64,000 nucleotides of DNA from Taxillus chinensis. Taxonomy: Eukaryota; Streptophyta; Magnoliopsida; Santalales; Loranthaceae. Made by a program: the position numbers and the translations under genes. The notes beneath the pieces were generated by a model. That model did not search any database. It was not told where the DNA came from and saw only the letters and a program-made list of their open reading frames with translations. Where the stretch lies: positions 3,071,989 through 3,135,988 of the forward strand of contig CM042085.1 in the NCBI GenBank assembly GCA_023512835.1. The letters are read 5' to 3'. Positions 62,926-64,000 of this stretch are shown one piece after another. Every line of letters starts with the position of its first letter. Position 1 is the first letter of the stretch.

Positions 62926-64000
62926 AGCTGGCTTTGTTTTTTCTTTATGAAATATACATTTTAAAAATAATTATCTTGAATCAAATCAGTCTAAATTTCA
63001 ATAGAAAACTAATTTATGGGTTTAATTGTTTAAAATTTAAAAATAGGATTAAATTGACTGATGAATGTTTTAGGAGTTTAATTGGTATAAAGTTGGTGAG
63101 TTAAGTAGTGTATTTTGCTTGTTTTTTTGTTAATTACTGCTTTCCCCCACAAAAAATAAAAATAAAACTCTAGTCTCATTTTACATTTTTTAAAATTCCC
63201 CGTACATTAATATTTTCACTTCATCATATAATTGCTACCCGTTTCCCCCTCTAATTATCTTTTTTTTTTTGTTCTCGTTTGCTGTTTTTTTTTTCATTTT
63301 TAAATATTGTAACTTTTATTTTCTGGTTTTAAAAGTTTTGTCATGTGTCAAAAAATAGAAGACACTTGTCAACTCATGAGATAAACAATGACCACGGTGT
63401 TAACAAAGAGTGAAAGTTTGGTGTAATTTTGAAAACTAGAGTGATTTAAGGAACTTCCTTTGGTTTAAGAAATTTACTATCTAGTAAATTGATAAGAAAA
63501 TTGAGGTGATGAAATTTCAACCCACGTTGAAAGTAAATCGAAATAAAGTGGATCTTTGTAATCATGGGTTGATATGTAATAATCTGTCGTGCATGCAAGC
63601 CAAAATCATTATTTCATTTAAGCATATATAAATCCCGCGATATATGTGGACCTAAGCTAGAAATTAATGTGGAATTAAACAAATATGTAAATTTACACTC
63701 TTATTAGTTGGCAGGCAAAAGCAAATAAAAGAAGAAAAAAATAAAAGAACGGATGACACGAACACGATGATGATGTTTGGAATGTGTTATAATGAATAAT
63801 CATAGTTGCAGGTTGTATGGGCCTGTATAATCATTTTTTCGATCTCATTTAAAATAAACCCAACTCACTCTGGTCCCGCCGCCTTAATCTTGACTACTCG
63901 TTTGTTTTAAATGGCGATTGCGCAACGCCTACGTATCCAAAAGTTACATTATGCGAGCGTGACCAAAATACTTCAAAAAAAAAAAAGTATACCGAAATGA
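62484..64000. other. DUF1295 5' flank and AT-rich spacer
   Basis: The first few hundred bases are the promoter and leader of the DUF1295 gene, including a C-rich, GC-richer patch at 62630-62740. A compound CT/TA microsatellite lies at 62846-62922. The rest to the window end is AT-rich, with no gene visible. Confidence 0.6.
62846..62922. repeat. Compound (CT)n(TA)n microsatellite
   Basis: About 18 CT units followed by about 20 TA units. It is upstream of the DUF1295 gene. Confidence 0.95.

Noticed and set aside
1..64000. tRNA, rRNA and CRISPR arrays
   Set aside because: No cloverleaf-like sequence, no rRNA core and no array with regular spacers was seen; CRISPR is not expected in plant nuclear DNA.

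Overview
This is nuclear DNA from a flowering plant, most likely a eudicot. The evidence is plant-specific gene families (a VQ-motif protein, a PORR organelle RNA-binding protein, a SUVH-type histone methyltransferase, a plant GH51 arabinofuranosidase), genes with many short GT-AG introns, very AT-rich intergenic DNA full of microsatellites, and decayed Ty1-copia and L1-type elements. The species cannot be told. The window starts exactly with AAGCTT, which would fit the end of a HindIII clone insert, but that is only a hint.

Layout. 1-2552 (minus): 5' part of a WW-domain (PQBP1-like) protein gene, cut by the window edge. 2.6-13.4 kb: AT-rich spacer. 13850-14590 (plus): single-exon VQ-motif gene of the calmodulin-binding CAMBP25 type, with two short upstream ORFs. 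14.6-30.7 kb: gene-poor, with MITE-like elements, a GC-rich island and a ruined copia fragment. 30709-34214 (minus): seven-exon Mpv17/PMP22 membrane protein. 35253-36845 (plus): intronless PORR protein ending in five 21-residue repeats. 37.9-38.25 kb: extreme poly-C/poly-AT tract. 39282-42398 (minus): four-exon membrane-anchored RING-H2 E3 ligase. 43097-47388 (minus): 17-exon alpha-L-arabinofuranosidase with a GC-AG intron. 47.4-52.8 kb: AT-rich spacer with a possible PIF/Harbinger remnant. 52868-55063 (plus): SUVH1/SUVH3-like methyltransferase, intact and intronless in the CDS. 55.9-61.2 kb: transposon nest (65-bp truncated LINE, copia relic broken by a LINE 3' end, and a minus-strand LINE broken by a MITE plus another LINE tail). 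61342-62483 (minus): three-exon DUF1295 membrane protein.

The genes are ordinary single-copy-looking nuclear genes with unrelated jobs (RNA/protein scaffold, calcium/stress signalling, organelle membrane, organelle splicing, protein turnover, cell-wall remodelling, chromatin, lipid or steroid-type membrane enzyme). I see no operon-like or pathway cluster. The adjacency of the WW gene and the CAMBP25-like gene recalls the neighbouring Arabidopsis genes At2g41020 and At2g41010 (from memory), which suggests conserved microsynteny. I did not find a convincing new biological system. The most unusual items are the coding minisatellite, the GC-AG intron, two stop-free 3n introns, the tiny LINE insertion with a long target duplication, the poly-C tract, and the nested transposons. 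Exon borders were set by hand from splice signals and reading-frame continuity.
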